In this document: one piece after another, positions 1 through 7,129 of the stretch
Position numbering within the stretch: position 1 is the stretch's first letter
Layout of the letters: the number at the start of each line of letters is the position of its first letter
The notes under the pieces: generated by a model
Database searches by the model: none
What the model saw: the letters and a program-made list of their open reading frames with translations, nothing else
What the model was told of the DNA's origin: nothing
From: Carnobacterium funditum DSM 5970
Lineage (GTDB): Bacteria > Bacillota > Bacilli > Lactobacillales > Carnobacteriaceae
DNA length: 64,000 nucleotides
NCBI RefSeq assembly: GCF_000744185.1
Contig: NZ_JQLL01000001.1
Coordinates: forward strand, 1,951,001 to 2,015,000
Direction of reading: 5' to 3'
Translations under genes and position numbers: made by a program

Positions 1-345
1 TTTTTAGGAGATCGTGATAAAATCATTCAAATTTTAATAAACATTGTTAACAATGCTTTACAATATACACCCCCAGGAAAGAAAGTTTCTATTTATGGAG
101 AAGAAAAAGATAATCAAATTATTTTCGTCGTAAAAGACGAAGGGGAAGGGATAAGCGAAGATGATCTTCCTTTATTATTTCAAAGATTTTATAGAGGGGA
201 TAAATCACGTGATAGAAAAACGGGTGGGGTTGGAATTGGATTATCTATTGTAAAGGCATTTGTAGAAGCACATCGAGGAGAAATAAAAATACGTAGTCAA
301 TTAAATGTTGGTACAACGATAGAATTAAAATTTCCCAAAAAATAA
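1..345 (+). CDS. Sensor histidine kinase, C-terminal part (5' end outside window)
   Basis: The frame is open from base 1 to the TAA at 343-345 and encodes the last 114 residues of a histidine kinase. Seen in order: the N box (NNALQYT), the G1 box (DEGEGI), the F box (FQRFYRGD) and the G2 box (GVGIGLSIVKA), which together form the HATPase_c ATP-binding lid. The dimerisation, sensor and membrane parts lie upstream of the window. The family phosphorylates a partner response regulator, which would be expected just upstream as well. Downstream lie two promoters with 11-bp repeat arrays and the SHOCT gene cluster. I infer, but cannot show, that this kinase controls them. The signal sensed is unknown. 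Confidence 0.9.
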   Translation, partial: FLGDRDKIIQILINIVNNALQYTPPGKKVSIYGEEKDNQIIFVVKDEGEGISEDDLPLLFQRFYRGDKSRDRKTGGVGIGLSIVKAFVEAHRGEIKIRSQLNVGTTIELKFPKK

Positions 346-1041
346 AGATAAGGACATTCCCTTGTTTGATAGAAATCTATTTATTTGCGTATAAGTAGAT
401 TACGAAATAGTTAATTATGAAACTAGTATAGAAGTAAGATAAAAGATGAAGCTACTAAATTAAAGTTCTTTTCCTATGATTAGTCAGGCTAAACAAGGAT
501 TAAACTAATAAATATGGGGAAAGCTAATGAAACTTTCTTTTTCAGAGATTCGTTCTATACTACCAATAGATTAATGGTTCTAGATACCGTGTACACGTAG
601 GCTCACATCGTATGGTGCCTCATCATGGAATGTGTGTATTTTAGGAGCTTATCCATATAGACAGCGTTGGCAACTTTACCCTTATTTGGGGAGGGGTTGC
701 TTTTTTTAGTTTATAGTAATAATCAATAATCTGATTTGTGGCAGCTCTCTGTTAAGGAATCATGCTTTGTATAGTAAAATAGTTTCTCTTTTTCAAGTGT
801 CTATTTTTATTAATATCATCTTGCCCAAAGTATTTTCCAGATGGATATCTTCTTCTCCTTCTTGATAAAAATGATGGTTTTCTGAAAGGTTTTACATTTC
901 ATTGAAAAGGTGGTCGAAACCGGTCAGTGTCTGTTCAAATATTCATTCTAGATCATCACAGAGAACAAAAAAATCTTTTCCATGAAGTATCTACCTATTA
1001 ATCTTAGAATATTTTTTAATCGCTGTATGTTTAATAATTCT
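346..1041. other. Decayed intergenic stretch with relic coding signals
   Basis: No intact gene is visible. The plus strand at about 590-660 gives a short frame containing GSHRM, reminiscent of a sortase core, interrupted by stops. The minus strand at about 1030-790 gives a longer reading with stops at intervals that looks like the remains of a gene I cannot name. A terminator-like hairpin lies at 668-707. Read as the wreck of one or two genes. Confidence 0.4.
668..707 (+). terminator. Rho-independent terminator
   Basis: The arm GCAAC at 670-674 pairs with GTTGC at 696-700. Inner G-U pairs and a CCC/GGG segment continue the stem, and seven T follow at 701-707. It lies about 320 bases after the histidine kinase and probably served a gene now lost. 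Confidence 0.6.
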
Positions 1042-1094
1042 ACATAATTTCCACATAACTTATCCATCAGATACATATAACTTTTAATTATAAT
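1042..1094 (+). promoter_or_regulatory. Promoter with four 11-bp direct repeats (response-regulator box array)
   Basis: The hexamers ACATAA, ACATAA, CCATCA and ATATAA begin at 1042, 1053, 1064 and 1075, exactly 11 bases apart. They are followed, after 8 bases, by a -10 box TATAAT at 1089-1094. Arrays with 11-bp spacing are typical of OmpR/PhoB-family response regulators. The same arrangement recurs at 1765-1817. Downstream there is a strong ribosome site (AGGAGGTG, 1140-1147) and an ATG at 1151, but only three codons before a stop, so this promoter now seems to drive a dead or non-coding transcript. Confidence 0.6.
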
Positions 1095-1561
1095 AAGAGT
1101 AAGTAAAGAAAATAAACTACTTTACGAGTAAAAAAGCAGGAGGTGTTGAAATGTTCCGTTAGACTGTTTAAGTAAAAAGGCAATTAGTCAGATTATTCAT
1201 TATTTAGAATAGAAATCATTAAAAGGAAAATAGGATAGTTTTTGAAGCTGCAATAGATAAAAGAAATTAAACAAAAAAGGTAACACACAAAGTAAGTTTA
1301 TTATGTATGTAGAAAAGGGAACGCTTTCTAAGTGAAGGTGTTACTATCGATTACAAGTTAGGTTGGGTATTTATTACCATGAAAAATTATAAAACAGAAA
1401 GAAAACCAACAAATCATGGGAGTAAAGGTTAGATCTACTAAATTAATAGGTATCTTGTAAGGTTCCAGCCTTGATAATAGATTGACTGAAATCGAATAAT
1501 AACTTAACGTATGTATCGATAAAATAAAACAAATGAAGGAGGGTTTTCTATTTTTAATAAA
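1095..1561. other. Transcribed-looking stretch without an intact gene
   Basis: The ATG at 1151 has an excellent ribosome site but reads only Met-Phe-Arg-stop. All frames downstream are broken at short intervals until the small ORF near 1550. It may be a degenerate member of the small-protein cluster or an untranslated leader. I recognise no RNA family. Confidence 0.35.
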
Positions 1562-1744
1562 ATGAATCAAAGTTTAGTTAGTGAATACCAAGAGTTTCTC
1601 AATAAAAAACCTTTTCTTACAGGATCTTGCAGTTCCTGGAAATTAGAAGAAGGAGTTTTTTGGTATACAGGCGAGAATATAACGCTAGTAAGAGTGGATG
1701 GAAATGGAAACTATCAGTGCTACAGTATGGAGATTCAAAAGTAA
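1550..1744 (+). CDS. Small hypothetical protein (60-64 aa)
   Basis: Unrecognised small soluble protein. The first ATG is at 1562, but the only ribosome site (AAGGAGGG, 1536-1543) is 18 bases away from it. An in-frame ATT codon at 1550 sits 6 bases after that site and would add Met-Phe-Asn-Lys. Either an AUU start is used or the original start codon has been lost. Two Cys residues are visible and there is no membrane segment. It lies between the two repeat-array promoters and may belong to the same regulon. It could also be a decaying gene. Confidence 0.35.
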   Translation: MFNKMNQSLVSEYQEFLNKKPFLTGSCSSWKLEEGVFWYTGENITLVRVDGNGNYQCYSMEIQK

Positions 1745-1764
1745 TAATTATGGAAGTCATATCT

Positions 1765-1817
1765 CCATAAATTACACATAACTTACCCATAAAATCTCCA
1801 TGAGTAAGAGGTATGAT
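1765..1817 (+). promoter_or_regulatory. Second promoter with four 11-bp direct repeats
   Basis: The hexamers CCATAA, ACATAA, CCATAA and CCATGA begin at 1765, 1776, 1787 and 1798, again at 11-bp intervals. After 8 bases comes TATGAT at 1812-1817 as the -10 box. The repeats cover the place where a -35 box would be, and no good -35 hexamer is present, as expected for a promoter that needs an activator. It directly precedes the SHOCT gene cluster. Confidence 0.65.
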
Positions 1818-1896
1818 TGAATTAAGAAAGAGAGATAAAGCAATGTCGGAATTATGATGTTGTTTTGGAATAGGTCGTTTTGGAGGTGGATTATTT

Positions 1897-2091
1897 ATGA
1901 TGTTATTGATATTTTTGCCCATCGGGTACCTAGTCTATTTAGAAATAAATGGACGGAATTCGTTTGGTACAAAGGGAAACCAATCAGGTGAGAGCCCAGA
2001 TGCATCGGAAATCGCGAAGTTTAGACTTGCAAAAGGCGAAATATCTTTTTCAGACTTTGAGCAAATTAATAAAAATATAATGCAAGAATAA
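1897..2091 (+). CDS. Small membrane protein with C-terminal SHOCT domain (1 of 4)
   Basis: A 64-residue peptide with one N-terminal membrane segment (MLLIFLPIGYLVYL) and a C-terminal SHOCT-like helix pair ending AKFRLAKGEISFSDFEQ. SHOCT is a short domain of about 30 residues found at the C-termini of small membrane or exported proteins, with no settled function. The start at 1897 has a ribosome site GGAGGTGG at 1882-1889. The same frame continues upstream to an ATG at 1843 but is broken by one TGA, so the protein may once have begun there with a Cys/Gly-rich extension. It is the first gene after the repeat-array promoter and heads a run of five small genes. Confidence 0.75.
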   Translation: MMLLIFLPIGYLVYLEINGRNSFGTKGNQSGESPDASEIAKFRLAKGEISFSDFEQINKNIMQE

Positions 2092-2134
2092 TGAATGCTT
2101 AATAAAAAAATGATTAAAAGGAGATTGAATAAAT

Positions 2135-2515
2135 ATGAGTATAATTAATGGAATGCTAGCTGCAACTTTAGCTGTTGCAAGCGGAACAGGGTTATCGTTT
2201 TATGCTGGAAATGATACATTAAATCAAAATACGGTAATCCAAGAGCAAGGCGTTAGATATAATGAAGTGACAGAAATGATGGAAACAACTAATTTAGAGA
2301 GTATGCAACTATTCATGGAACATACTACCATTCAATTTGATGAAATGCAGAAGTTTATGGAAGGAGATAATAGGAACTTTGGGCAAATGAAACCGTATAT
2401 GAGTGAAATGCATCCTAACCTAGATAACTCGAATTTAAAAGAAATTTACAAGGGAATGCATGGAACAGGTGGTTCATCTCAAAGTAGTAATTTTGAGATC
2501 ATGAATAATATGTGA
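2135..2515 (+). CDS. Methionine-rich exported small protein
   Basis: A 126-residue protein with a hydrophobic N-terminus (residues about 5-24, LAATLAVASGTGLSFYAG) that could be a signal peptide or anchor. The hydrophilic remainder is unusually rich in Met: 14 Met in 126 residues, often in pairs such as EMME, SEMH and KGMH. Met-rich exported proteins often bind Cu(I), but that role is an inference here; no named family is recognised. It has a good ribosome site (AAGGAGA) and is enclosed by SHOCT genes. Together with the upstream histidine kinase, this suggests an envelope or metal stress response. Confidence 0.7.
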   Translation: MSIINGMLAATLAVASGTGLSFYAGNDTLNQNTVIQEQGVRYNEVTEMMETTNLESMQLFMEHTTIQFDEMQKFMEGDNRNFGQMKPYMSEMHPNLDNSNLKEIYKGMHGTGGSSQSSNFEIMNNM

Positions 2516-2588
2516 AAATGATTATCGAGTCAATTAATTCAGGATTTAGGGCTACTATAAAAAATAGGAATGATAGAGGAGTGAAGGT

Positions 2589-2777
2589 ATGTTTTTATTG
2601 CTTATTTTAATTTTTGGTTTTTACTTGTATAAAACAGGTGAATTACAAAAGTTACTTGGAAATAATGAAAAAAATGCTAATAATAGTACAAATGAACTGA
2701 AAGAAGTAATCGATTATAGATATGCATCTGGTGAAATTTCTACAGATGAATACAACAAGCTAAAAGCATTGTTATGA
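2589..2777 (+). CDS. Small membrane protein with SHOCT domain (2 of 4)
   Basis: A 62-residue peptide starting directly with a membrane segment (MFLLLILIFGFYLYKTGEL). A short Asn-rich linker follows, then the SHOCT pattern DYRYASGEISTDEYNKLKALL, which reaches the C-terminus. A ribosome site (GAGGAGTGAAGG) precedes the ATG. The layout resembles the 76-residue protein at 3139-3369, and both share a TGDLFK/TGELQK-like turn after the membrane helix, so the two are probably duplicates of one ancestor. Confidence 0.75.
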   Translation: MFLLLILIFGFYLYKTGELQKLLGNNEKNANNSTNELKEVIDYRYASGEISTDEYNKLKALL

Positions 2778-2814
2778 GATTATAATACGATGAAAAAAGA
2801 AGGGAGAAATTAGG

Positions 2815-3123
2815 ATGATGAACGGAGGATATATGGGTAACTTTTCGAATGGTGGGTATAATGGATATAGTGGTATGCAGCAAGGGTTTAACTCATTTGA
2901 TAGGATGGGAGGTAGCAATCTAATACCAATGCTTATGGTTGGACTTATTGCATTAATGGTTTATTTCCTTTTTAAGGACAAGAAAAAACAAGAACCAACA
3001 CTATCATTAAATAAAGAAACGTCTTCAGTTATTAATGCTGAAGAAGTTGCAAAATTGCGCTATGCTCGTGGTGAAATATCCCATGAAGAATTTCAATATA
3101 TTTTAAAGATAATAAAAGCATAA
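2815..3123 (+). CDS. Gly/Asn/Met-rich membrane protein with SHOCT domain (3 of 4)
   Basis: A 102-residue protein. Residues 1-35 are a low-complexity Gly/Asn/Tyr/Met segment (GGYMGNFSNGGYNGYSGMQQ). A membrane helix follows at about 37-55 (IPMLMVGLIALMVYFLF), then a charged linker and a C-terminal SHOCT domain (KLRYARGEISHEEFQYILK). A single-pass topology with the Gly-rich tail outside is plausible. The ATG at 2815 (or the adjacent ATG at 2818) follows AGAAGGGAG. The Gly/Met-rich head echoes the Met-rich protein two genes upstream. Function unknown. Confidence 0.75.
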   Translation: MMNGGYMGNFSNGGYNGYSGMQQGFNSFDRMGGSNLIPMLMVGLIALMVYFLFKDKKKQEPTLSLNKETSSVINAEEVAKLRYARGEISHEEFQYILKIIKA

Positions 3124-3138
3124 TGAGGGGATGAAATC

Positions 3139-3369
3139 GTGTTAAACTTAATTCTTTCAATAATAATCATGTATTATCTAGTCAGAACTGGCGACTTGTT
3201 CAAATTAATAAGGATTGGTAAAAAAATATTCCGCGACTTTCTTATTAGCTTTAATAAAGAGAAATCGGGTCCGAAAACAGGGGGGAATCTTATACAGATG
3301 CTAAATATGCGCTACGTACAAGGTGAAATAAATAAAGCAGAATACGAACAAATTTTAAAAAACTTGTAA
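3139..3369 (+). CDS. Small membrane protein with SHOCT domain (4 of 4)
   Basis: A 76-residue peptide with an N-terminal membrane segment (LILSIIIMYYLVRTGDLFK), a basic linker and a C-terminal SHOCT motif (LNMRYVQGEINKAEYEQILK). The start is GTG at 3139, 15 bases after the previous stop, with a GAGGGG ribosome site, so it is translated from the same mRNA. It is the last of the cluster and is followed by a hairpin at 3434. Its sequence is closest, by eye, to the 62-residue paralogue at 2589. Confidence 0.72.
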   Translation: MLNLILSIIIMYYLVRTGDLFKLIRIGKKIFRDFLISFNKEKSGPKTGGNLIQMLNMRYVQGEINKAEYEQILKNL

Positions 3370-3433
3370 TATGAAAATAGTCAACAATATAATTTTATAG
3401 TTTAGTAATGCTACTACTTTTTAGTACAAAAAA

Positions 3434-3490
3434 TAACCCGGAAACGAAAGATTCTTTTTTGAGGATTTCGTCCCCGGGTTAAATTTTATT
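3434..3490 (+). terminator. Strong hairpin ending the SHOCT cluster
   Basis: AACCCGG at 3435-3441 pairs perfectly with CCGGGTT at 3474-3480, and ACGAAA/TTTCGT extends the stem inside. The tail is AAATTTTATT rather than a pure T run, so termination may be imperfect. Confidence 0.6.
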
Positions 3491-3721
3491 CGTTCATTTA
3501 TCAAAGCAAGCTAGATATTTTCCGAGTTAGTACACTTCTGGTACATTTTCAGAAAGAACAGCTAAAAAAAATTGTCTGAAAGTTTACTAGTAATGTGTTT
3601 CTTTTGATAGCAGCAGTTGAGCTGACTAAATGTAATACACCAGCAGCTTCTTATCTGAAGGGCTATTGATTCTATCAGCGAACTATCTATTGTATAATAA
3701 AGTGAAAAAAAGGAGTTAGAT

Positions 3722-4252
3722 ATGATTATTATTCTAATAGGTGCACCAGGTTCTGGTAAGGGAACCATTGCTGAATTAATCCATAAGAAATATCAATTTC
3801 CAATTGTATCTTCAGGAGAAATACTACGTACTGAAATGAATAAAGGAACGGAAATAGGCAAACAAGTCTCTCGTTTCATCTTATCAGGGGAATTAGTCCC
3901 CGATGAAATCATTCATGCATTGATTGAAAAGAGAATGAAAAAACTTCCGCATGAAAAATCAGTTGTTTTAGACGGTTATCCTCGTAATCAAAATCAAGCT
4001 CTTGCATTGAATGAAGGATTGAAGTCAGAACTGGTTGTTTTTTATTTAGATCTACCAAAAAATGTTTTGGTTGATCGGCTCTTACATCGTGGTAGAATAG
4101 ACGATACTGAAAAAATTATTGAACGACGTTTTGGGGTGTACTTAAAAGAGACTCAACCTCTTATAAACTATTACACACGAAAAAAAGTCTTAGTAAAAAT
4201 AAATGAAGAATCTTCATTGAAGATGTTTCGGAAAATAGAAACAATTTTATAA
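3722..4252 (+). CDS. Adenylate kinase-like nucleoside monophosphate kinase without LID domain
   Basis: A 176-residue P-loop kinase of the adenylate kinase family. Seen: the Walker A loop GAPGSGKGT near residue 7, the NMP-binding region, DGYPRNQNQ (the family's DGFPRT motif) and RIDDTEKIIERR near the C-terminus. Bacterial Adk proteins are usually about 215 residues and carry a LID, often Zn-binding. Here the LID is reduced to a few residues (LHRGRIDD), as in short UMP/CMP or eukaryotic AK1-type enzymes. The housekeeping adk normally sits in the ribosomal protein operon, so this is probably a second enzyme whose nucleotide preference cannot be read from sequence. Ribosome site AAGGAG; it stands alone. 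Confidence 0.85.
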   Translation: MIIILIGAPGSGKGTIAELIHKKYQFPIVSSGEILRTEMNKGTEIGKQVSRFILSGELVPDEIIHALIEKRMKKLPHEKSVVLDGYPRNQNQALALNEGLKSELVVFYLDLPKNVLVDRLLHRGRIDDTEKIIERRFGVYLKETQPLINYYTRKKVLVKINEESSLKMFRKIETIL

Positions 4253-4785
4253 GACTCGCTCTATATTGCTAGTGGCTAAAGCTAAAGAAAGCTACATGTC
4301 TATTTTAATAGAAAAAAATGCTAGTGTTTTTTACTCATTAACGTTGTTTCCTTCGTAGAACTAAAAAAATCAGAAACTAAATCCAAAAAAAATTTGAGGT
4401 TTAGACGACTTTAGAACTGTTTATGAGTTTATCATTGAATGGAAACTATCTCTGGTTAAATTTAACAATTGTTGGTTAAAAAAAATTCAAATTGTACTTA
4501 AGAATTACAAGATTGGTTTAATCTTATAAGTTTACCGATGCACAGTAGTGAACGGATAGAGAATGAAACAAGGTAGTAAGGTCTAGTGGTAGTTCACCTA
4601 TTCTAATGGTCGAGGTGATACAATTAGGAATAACGCATGGAATATGAAAGAGTGGTTAATGAAATGGAAATAATCAAACTTAAAAAAAGAGTTTGATATC
4701 ATAATCCTGGATAAAACAAAGAAGCTAACTTCTCTAGTTTAGTCTAAAAAATATGCTGTGATTTTTAATAAAGGAGACGATATAA
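4253..4785. other. Intergenic stretch, probably decayed
   Basis: No intact gene. One short frame near 4590-4650 reads TYSNGRGDTIRNN, faintly like the end of an ISL3-type transposase, but it is flanked by stops and too short to name. Nothing else is seen. Confidence 0.3.
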
Positions 4786-5412
4786 ATGAGCGATGAAACT
4801 AAAAAAATTAAAAACCGCTATAATCGTGTTTCTAAAATTTATGATGTTTTAGAAGGACCGATGGAAGCTATGACAATGAGTACATGGAGAGAAAAGTTGG
4901 TTACAACTATTGAAGGAAAGCAAGTTTTGGAAGTCGGAGTTGGTACTGGGAAAAATTTGGTTCTCTATCCGGAAGATTTGGAAATAACTGGTATAGATTT
5001 TAGTGAAAAGATGTTGGAAAAGGCCATCCAAAAAACAAAAGGAAAAGAGAATATTAGGTTAATCGAAATGGACGCCCAGGACATGAGTTTTGCGGATGAT
5101 ACCTTTGATACGGTCGTTACTTCTTGCGTATTTTGTTCGGTGCCGGATCCTGTAAAAGGACTAAAAGAAATAAGAAGAGTCTGTAAAGCTAACGGTAAAA
5201 TTGTTATGTTGGAGCACATGAGAAGTCATCATAATGTCGCCGGGAAATTTATGGATAGGGTGAATTTCATTCCTTTACATACCTGGGGAGCTAATATCAA
5301 TAGAGAGACAATTGCTAATCTTTTGAAGGCTGGATTCAAAGAAGAAGATATAGTAACCCAAGATTTATGGAGTGATATTGTAAAATTAATAGAAATAAGA
5401 AATAAGAAATAA
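4786..5412 (+). CDS. Class I SAM-dependent methyltransferase (UbiE/PmtA-like)
   Basis: A 208-residue methyltransferase of the Rossmann class. Motif I is VLEVGVGTGKN near residue 46; motif II is the GIDFSEKML acidic loop; DAQDMSF and FDTVVTSCVFCSVPDP follow; then EIRRVCKANGKIVMLEHMRS. The EHMRS plus NINRETIANLLKAGF pattern resembles phospholipid and UbiE-type methyltransferases, but the substrate cannot be assigned. The ribosome site AAAGGAG precedes the ATG. The stop codon lies inside a five-copy 7-base repeat. A hairpin terminator follows at once, so it is a single-gene transcript. Confidence 0.88.
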   Translation: MSDETKKIKNRYNRVSKIYDVLEGPMEAMTMSTWREKLVTTIEGKQVLEVGVGTGKNLVLYPEDLEITGIDFSEKMLEKAIQKTKGKENIRLIEMDAQDMSFADDTFDTVVTSCVFCSVPDPVKGLKEIRRVCKANGKIVMLEHMRSHHNVAGKFMDRVNFIPLHTWGANINRETIANLLKAGFKEEDIVTQDLWSDIVKLIEIRNKK

Positions 5413-5425
5413 GAAATAAGAAATA
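5391..5425 (+). repeat. Five tandem copies of AGAAATA across the stop codon
   Basis: Units start at 5391, 5398, 5405, 5412 and 5419. The methyltransferase tail (Arg-Asn-Lys-Lys-stop) is read from the repeat. Because the unit is 7 bases, a change in copy number shifts the frame, but every frame meets TAA inside the array, so only the last few residues would alter. Confidence 0.85.
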
Positions 5426-5426
5426 A

Positions 5427-5472
5427 ACATGGAGCGTCCATCTTTTAAAAATGAACGCTGCATGTTTTCTTT
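5427..5472 (+). terminator. Terminator of the methyltransferase gene
   Basis: ACATG and AGCG on the left arm pair with CGCT and CATGT on the right, followed by TTTTCTTT. It starts just after the heptamer repeat. Confidence 0.75.
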
Positions 5473-5983
5473 ACAAATAGTGGGTTATACAGACCAAATT
5501 TTTTCAATAAATAGGTTAACCATATTTTTAATGTGTTCTTTATCGCTTATTCTGATACGGTGGGAAAGCTAAAATTGCTACAAGATAATGTAAGGGTAAC
5601 TAGTTTCTATCCGAATAAGCTGTTATAAACTAGCTCTATTTGTTATCGTTTACAAGGGTCTTGTAGTATAATAAAAGTACATAAGGCCAGATAAAAGGCT
5701 CAAAGAACAAGGGGATTTGGCAATCTTTTTCGTGATAGTCCTGTTTATTTTGTTAGGATAGGAGCATTTATACTAGCCAATTTCGCTTAGAGTTGGTCAA
5801 AATTGAATAGTGTCCTTAATGAATGAATAACAATTAAAGATAAGAAGATTACAGTTTAAAAAAAATTGAATGGAACGGTCGAGTGTTTTTGATAATGGAG
5901 TTGACTAATTTTTAGGATACTTAACTTGCAATGGGTAGTTTAGCTTAAATAGGTTTTCAAAACAATTAAAGGAGTGGGATATT
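5473..5983. other. Intergenic stretch without an intact gene
   Basis: A TATAAT near 5668-5673 and a short hydrophobic reading (GDLAIFFVIVLFILLG) near 5714-5761 suggest a relic of a small membrane protein, but no ORF survives. The last 15 bases hold the ribosome site of the next gene. Confidence 0.3.
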
Positions 5984-7129
5984 ATGCTAAAGTTTAAACG
6001 TAATAGAAAACTGAAAGCCTTACTTCTGTCGTTGCTCTTGGTGGCTTTATTAGTGGTTCCTTCTGTAAGCGTTCTGGCTGAAAGTATTTCTAGGGATAAT
6101 ATTATTATAGAGTCAGGTGAAACATTAGAAAAAACGAGTTTTCTCTCAGGTTCAAATGTTCGTGTCGATGGGAATATAAATGGAACGACATTTATCGCTG
6201 CTAGTAATATAGAAGTAAATGGGACCATTGAGGGTGATCTTTTTATAGCGGGTCAAAGTGCTACTATAAGTGGAACCGTCAGAGGAAGTGTGTTTTTTGT
6301 AGGACAAGATATTATAATCAATGGTACTGTTGAAAACACTATTTATTTAGCTGGAGCGACACTGAAAGTGCAAGCTCAAACGAATGGGAGTGCTTTTCTA
6401 GCCGGGCAAACAATCTATCTAGAAGAGGAATCAGTTATCAAAAAAGATGCTTTTATGGGGGCATCAACTATTTATCAAAATGGTACAATCAATGGTGACT
6501 TGTCTAGTTCAAGTGAATCAATATCTATACGTGGCAAAATTGGTGGGGATTTAAATTATAGCAGTCAACAAAAGGCTGATTTTTTAAATGGGTCTGAAGT
6601 TGTAGGTGAAACCACTTGGGAAAAACTGGATTCTGAGACGGTTGCATTCTCCGAGTCTATGTATACTATTTCAATCTTTGTCAGAGTTCTGCTAAGCATA
6701 GCAGCCTCTTTAATTGTATGGTTATTTGTTAAATGGATTAGACCAACTTTTTGGCCTGTATTAGCTAAAAAAATAGGGCTGAATCCAATTAGAACAGGAG
6801 GTTTTGGAGCCTTAGCAGTGGTAGTGATTCCAATAGTTTCTATACTATTAATGGTTACAATTATAGGGATACCTTTAAGTTTTATTATGTTATCACTATA
6901 TGGAATGTCACTTTATGTCTCAAAGATTATTCTTTCAGTATTTATCGGTCTTTGGTTCCAAAAAAGATTTGACTGGTCTAATGCGCAATCTTTTTGGCTA
7001 TTTTTACTAGGATTGATAATTTTAACAGCTTTAGGGGTTGTTCCTATAGTGGGTATGGTCACAGGTCTCGTTATCGCATCTTTTGGAGTAGGGTCGATTG
7101 TATTATCGATACTAGACCATAGAGCTTAA
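5984..7129 (+). CDS. Exported polymer-forming (bactofilin-like) domain fused to membrane helices
   Basis: A 381-residue protein. Residues about 8-28 form a signal peptide (LLLSLLLVALLVVPSVSVLA). Residues about 35-205 consist of repeats of 18-20 residues with the pattern V-x-G-x-I-x-G-[TD]-L/F-F-I-A-G, the beta-helix repeat of bactofilin-type polymer-forming proteins. Residues about 225-375 contain four or more hydrophobic segments, so the C-terminal half is a membrane domain. The repeat domain should therefore face outwards, unlike cytosolic bactofilins. A role in the envelope or in secretion is an inference. Ribosome site AAAGGAG; it is a single gene closed by the terminator at 7285. Confidence 0.85.
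   Translation: MLKFKRNRKLKALLLSLLLVALLVVPSVSVLAESISRDNIIIESGETLEKTSFLSGSNVRVDGNINGTTFIAASNIEVNGTIEGDLFIAGQSATISGTVRGSVFFVGQDIIINGTVENTIYLAGATLKVQAQTNGSAFLAGQTIYLEEESVIKKDAFMGASTIYQNGTINGDLSSSSESISIRGKIGGDLNYSSQQKADFLNGSEVVGETTWEKLDSETVAFSESMYTISIFVRVLLSIAASLIVWLFVKWIRPTFWPVLAKKIGLNPIRTGGFGALAVVVIPIVSILLMVTIIGIPLSFIMLSLYGMSLYVSKIILSVFIGLWFQKRFDWSNAQSFWLFLLGLIILTALGVVPIVGMVTGLVIASFGVGSIVLSILDHRA

Noticed and set aside
590-660. Short reading with GSHRM resembling a sortase core
   Set aside because: Too short, interrupted by stops within 20 codons, and no catalytic Cys segment could be found nearby; mentioned only as a possible relic.
790-1030. Minus-strand reading with long stop-separated segments (HHFYQEGEEDIHLEN)
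   Set aside because: Looks coding-like but matches no family I know and has several stops; not called as a pseudogene.
4590-4650. YSNG-x-x-x-T-x-x-NN motif like the end of ISL3 transposases
   Set aside because: Only about a dozen residues fit, flanked by stops; no inverted repeats found.
5617-5850. Hydrophobic short frame with a TATAAT upstream
   Set aside because: Stops on both sides and no ribosome site; likely chance or a very old relic.
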